Shown piece by piece: positions 60,807-64,000 of a stretch of DNA of 64,000 bases. The stretch is from Osmia lignaria lignaria (taxonomy: Eukaryota > Arthropoda > Insecta > Hymenoptera > Megachilidae), in assembly GCF_051020975.1 (NCBI RefSeq), contig NC_135041.1:2492256-2556255 (forward strand). The letters run 5' to 3'. The position numbers and the translations under genes are program-made. Numbering within the stretch: the first letter of the stretch is position 1; every line of letters begins with the position of its first letter. The notes under the pieces are model-generated. The model was not told the origin of the DNA, searched no databases, and saw only the letters and a program-made list of their open reading frames with translations.

Positions 60807-63780
60807 TCATCTCGCGGTTCGCAACTCGCGACCTGGTTGTCGTCGGTGGTGGGGCGTGCCCAGCTTGAAGTCCTGGATGTGCGCCGTGCGCAGCTTGCCT
60901 CGCTGCTCCCGTAGACGTACCACGTTCGGGCCGAGGCGTTCGGCGACTATGTATGGGCCCGAGAATTTCGGTGCCAGCTTGGCGTTATAGTGGTCAGCGG
61001 CGGAGGATAGCGGGTGCTCTCGCCGCATGACCGGATTTCCAACTTTGGGGGCCCAGGCTCGCCGCCTCAGGTCGTAATATTTCTTCCGGGGCTGCTGGGC
61101 CTTGCCGAGCGCCCGTTGTGCCATGGTAAGCGCGTCCTGGAGTCGCGCTAGGGTTTCCTGATGGTCATCGGTGGCGGCGAGGGCGTTGTGGTTGCTTCCT
61201 GGGACGGCCAGTTCTCGGCCAAAGTTTAAGTAGGCCGTTGTTTGTTCGGTTGCCTCGTGTTGCGCGGTATTGTACGCAAAGGCTAGCTCTGGTAGCCACT
61301 CGTCCCAATCTCGGTGGCCGGTAGTCGTGGCCTGCGCAATCATTGTTTTCAGTACCCGGTTGGTGCGCTCTACCGGGTTGCACTGCGGCGTCTTGCGGTG
61401 TTCTATTCCGTAGGCGGCCAGACGGGATGTGAAGTCGCGGCTCTCGAATTGGCGGCCGTTGTCGGTGATGACCATTCGTGGGCGGCCGAACCTCATTACT
61501 ATTCTTTCCCGGAACGCTCTGGTGACGGCTAGCGCGGTGGCTTGGCGGAGCGGTTGGAGTTCGACCCACTTGGTGAACTTGTCCTGCATCATCAGCAGCG
61601 TGGTATGGCCCCTCCTGGACCGTGGCAGGAGCCCTACGAGGTCGGCGGTTACTACTTCCCACGGACTGCTGGTCGGTGTCGAGTGCATGGCGCCGGCTGG
61701 GGCCTGCTGCAGCACTTTGTTTGCGAGGCAGCTTGGGCAGCTGCGTACGTGGCGGGCGGCGTCGCGAAACATGCCTGGCCAATAGTAATGGCGGGCCAGC
61801 CGGGCGTAGGTCTTTCGGATGCCTAGGTGGCCGGCGGTTGGTACGTCGTGGTTCTCCGTCAGGACGTCTTTCCGGCGGTGTTTCGGGGCGCATTCCTTCC
61901 ACTCCAGGTCGGGGTGGAGGCCCGTGGTGTCCGGTATGTGGCGGTAGAACTGGTCACTTTGCAGGCGGTATTCCGGATGTCGCCCTGGGTCGACTTCGAC
62001 TGCTTGTCGGACCCGGTCGTACCACGGGTCCGGTCCGTTGACGGCGTCCGCTTCCCCTTCCGGGGGCTTCTCTAGCTGGCGGGACAGTGCGTCGGCCACC
62101 AGGTTGTTCTCTCCTCGCCGATAACGCACCGTAAAGTCATAATGCTGGAGCTCCATGCTCCAGCGGGCGAGGCGGCCGGACGGGCTGTCTAGTGTTTGCA
62201 ACCAGCGGAGGGCTTGGTGGTCGGTCAGTACCGTGAAGTGGTAGCCCTCCAAGTAGGGGCGCATCTTCTGGATCCCCCAGACGATGACCAAACACTCCCG
62301 CTCCGTGGTGGAGTAGTTCATCTCCGCCCGGTTGAGTGACCGACTGGCGTAGGCGACCACATGCTCCTCGCCGTCGTAGTCCTGGGTTAGGACGGCGCCG
62401 AGCCCCTCGTTGCTGGCGTCTGTTTGTAGCGTGAACTCCCGGTTGAAGTCCGGGCACGCAAGGACCGGTGCGGTGGCCAGGCGGTGCCGTAATTCGAGGA
62501 ATGCGGCATCTTCCTCGGCGTCCCATCTCCAGCGGGTACGCTTCTGTAGCAGTCGGGGTCGGTCCTGACCCCTTGGCTGGTGACCACGTGCCCGAGGTAC
62601 TTTAGCTCGGTGTGTCCGAAGCAGCACTTCTCGGGGTTGAGTCGGAGATCGGCGGCGCGGAGTCGTCTGAAGACCTCGCTGAGGTTGGCGAGGTGTTTTT
62701 GGAACGTGCGTCCCAGCACGATGATATCGTCCAAGTAGGCGAAGCACCAGGGGGCCAGACTGGGCCCGACTACCTCGTCTAGTAGTCTCTGGAAGATGCT
62801 CGGTGCGGAGTGGAATCCAAACGACATGACTCGGAACTGGAAAAGCCCCCTCCCGGGGACGGTGAAGGCGGTGATGGGCCGGCTGGCGGTATCCAGCGGC
62901 ACCTGCCAATAGCCGTTGGCCAGGTCGAGGGTGGAGATGAAGCGGGCCTCCCGCAGTTTGTCCAGCGTGTCCTGTACCTGCGGCAGCGGGTAGGCGTCCT
63001 TCACGGTTCGTTGGTTGACTTGGCGGTAGTCGACGCAAAAACGGTAGGCTCCGTTCTTTTTGCGTACGAGCACGACCGGCGAGCTCCACGGACTGCGGGA
63101 GGGCTCGATGATGCCGTTGGCTAGCATCTTATCGACCTCCTGGTCTATAATAGCTTGCATGGCCGGGTTTCGAGGTGTGTACCGCTGCTTTGCGGGTTCG
63201 GCTCCCTCCTTCAGACGAAGTCGGTGGGTGGCCCAGGTGGTGGTGGGACGCAAGTGTTGGAACTTCGGCAGTTCTTTGTCCAGGAGTCGTTGCAGGGCCT
63301 ATTGTTGAGCCGGGGTGTAACGGGTTGGCCCGGTCGGTTCGACGGCCTCCGCGGTGTCTGGGCAGTCCCACTGGCACGGGCCGATTCGGATGCTGGTGCT
63401 CATACGGCCCAGCACGTACATCCCCAGCGGGATGGTCTGGCTGAGAGTGGACAGTACCCCGTAGCGGTGTCGGACTGGTTAGCCGTTGATGATGGCCTGT
63501 ACCTCGATCTCGCCTTCCGTGATGGTCTCGGTTCCGTCGGCGACCCGTAGGCTCTGTTGGTGGGGTCGCCAGATGTCCCCGCTCCTGCGGCATAGCTCGG
63601 GCAGGTCGCTCCGCATGTACGAGCGGGTAGCTTCGGTGTCAACGAGGGCGCGGTATCGCCACTCGTGGACCAGGCGCCTGATGGCCCGGCCCCGAATTGG
63701 TTTCCCGCTGGGTGGCAGCGGCAGTCGGTCGTCCGGAAGCCGGCTGTCCCGCAGAAACTGCAGAATAATCGGCCGGGGCG
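60807..63780 (-). pseudogene. Gypsy pol: protease, RT, RNase H, integrase, decayed
   Basis: Protease text VDTEATRSYM near 63640 has Glu where DTGA has Gly. In-frame stops lie at 63479-63481 and near 63304. RT (RT core about 63140-62600) contains FCVDYRQVNQ, DLANGYWQV and the YLDD catalytic site. Just after GHVVTSQGVRTDPD (about 62560) the frame shifts, and the usual FLG...YYRRFI connector is missing. Text resumes with TRWRWDAEEDAAF, RNase H (TDASNEGLGAVL, DALSR), an H2C2 finger (HYYWPGM, CPSCLANK) and integrase D,D,E in VTADLVG, ITDNGRQF and NPVERTN. A 760-codon frame ends at 60807. GC-rich codon use contrasts with the AT-rich Y element. Confidence 0.85.
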
Positions 63781-64000
63781 GCGGCATTCGGTCCTGAGGT
63801 GGCCGCGCTGGCCACATCTCCAGCAGCAGGTCTCTCGGTCATAGCTGCTGCTCGCTTCGGCTGCCTGGTGTCGGGGGGCCCGGCTGGGCCTCTCGGCTGG
63901 TGGCGGTGGTTTCTGCCGCCGCTGGATCTCCTCGTAGTCGGTGATTAGTCGGAACAGGTCCGACCGGGCGCGGACGTCCTCTCGGTGTATGTACAGGTGG
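63730..64000 (-). pseudogene. Gypsy gag C-terminus, runs off the window
   Basis: Minus-strand frame open from the window edge: EDVRARSDLFRLITDYEEI, a Pro/Arg-rich linker, then zinc knuckle CWRCGQRGHLRTEC (63825-63784) and a second, partial one (CSFCG...DC) lacking its His. The spacing is that of Gypsy nucleocapsids. The protease lies in another frame. Called pseudogene because the attached pol is broken; this part alone is intact as far as seen. Confidence 0.75.

Overview
The window is eukaryotic and almost certainly from an insect: BEL/Pao, Gypsy/errantivirus-type and Jockey/R1/LOA-type elements lie side by side, together with a piggyBac-type TTAA MITE and inverted-repeat MITEs. High CpG use and the retroelement mix would fit Hymenoptera, but this is only an inference. 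I find no host gene. The whole 64 kb reads as a nested transposon graveyard with one very young structure in the middle.

Layout. 1-8688: a partial LTR of a family I call L (copy L1), a 54-bp minisatellite, degenerate ~165-bp repeats holding a 791-bp palindromic MITE (4070-4860, TSD TATA), a foldback element split by another L LTR, a 29-nt poly-G run and T-rich sequence. 8689-40798: a near-perfect tandem array of period 14,026 bp, organised X-Y-X-Y-X. X (4,058 bp) is T-rich DNA plus most of an L LTR. Y (9,968 bp) is a minus-strand Gypsy/errantivirus-like element: LTR, leader with a splice donor, gag with 12 zinc knuckles, pol, a truncated glycoprotein-like env reached by a splice acceptor, and an extra 445-codon ORF that resembles a dsRNA-virus (partiti-like) capsid protein. 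Only the last X runs into intact flanking DNA, where the L LTR is complete (38480-40876, TSD CTTG).

40877-48235: T-rich flank, a minus-strand L LTR (L4), then a decayed BEL/Pao element with a tRNA-Tyr primer site, carrying a 0.6-kb insertion and a 210-bp piggyBac MITE. 48236-54430: two foldback-derived repeats and a decayed LINE (ORF1, then EN-RT-RNase H), whose RT is split by a 1,051-bp solo LTR (TSD GTTT). 54430-58870: ORF1 of a second LINE, then foldback arms split by a complete solo L LTR (55659-58426, TSD CAAT). 58929-64000: the 3' LTR, a GC-rich 3' region and a degraded minus-strand Gypsy gag-pol.

How the parts relate. The only potentially competent coding set is the duplicated Y unit: gag-pol (overlapping, -1 relation), then a spliced env, then the capsid-like ORF starting 14 nt inside the end of env. 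Y has one LTR-like end only, so each copy borrows its flanks from X. The most economical history is a Gypsy insertion at about 8689 on one chromosome, an illegitimate exchange joining position 12746 of an uninserted chromosome to the capsid-like ORF, then unequal crossing-over between X copies. A further recurring signal is a three-way-junction hairpin motif, repeated 2-6 times in each L LTR with paired arms that differ between copies.
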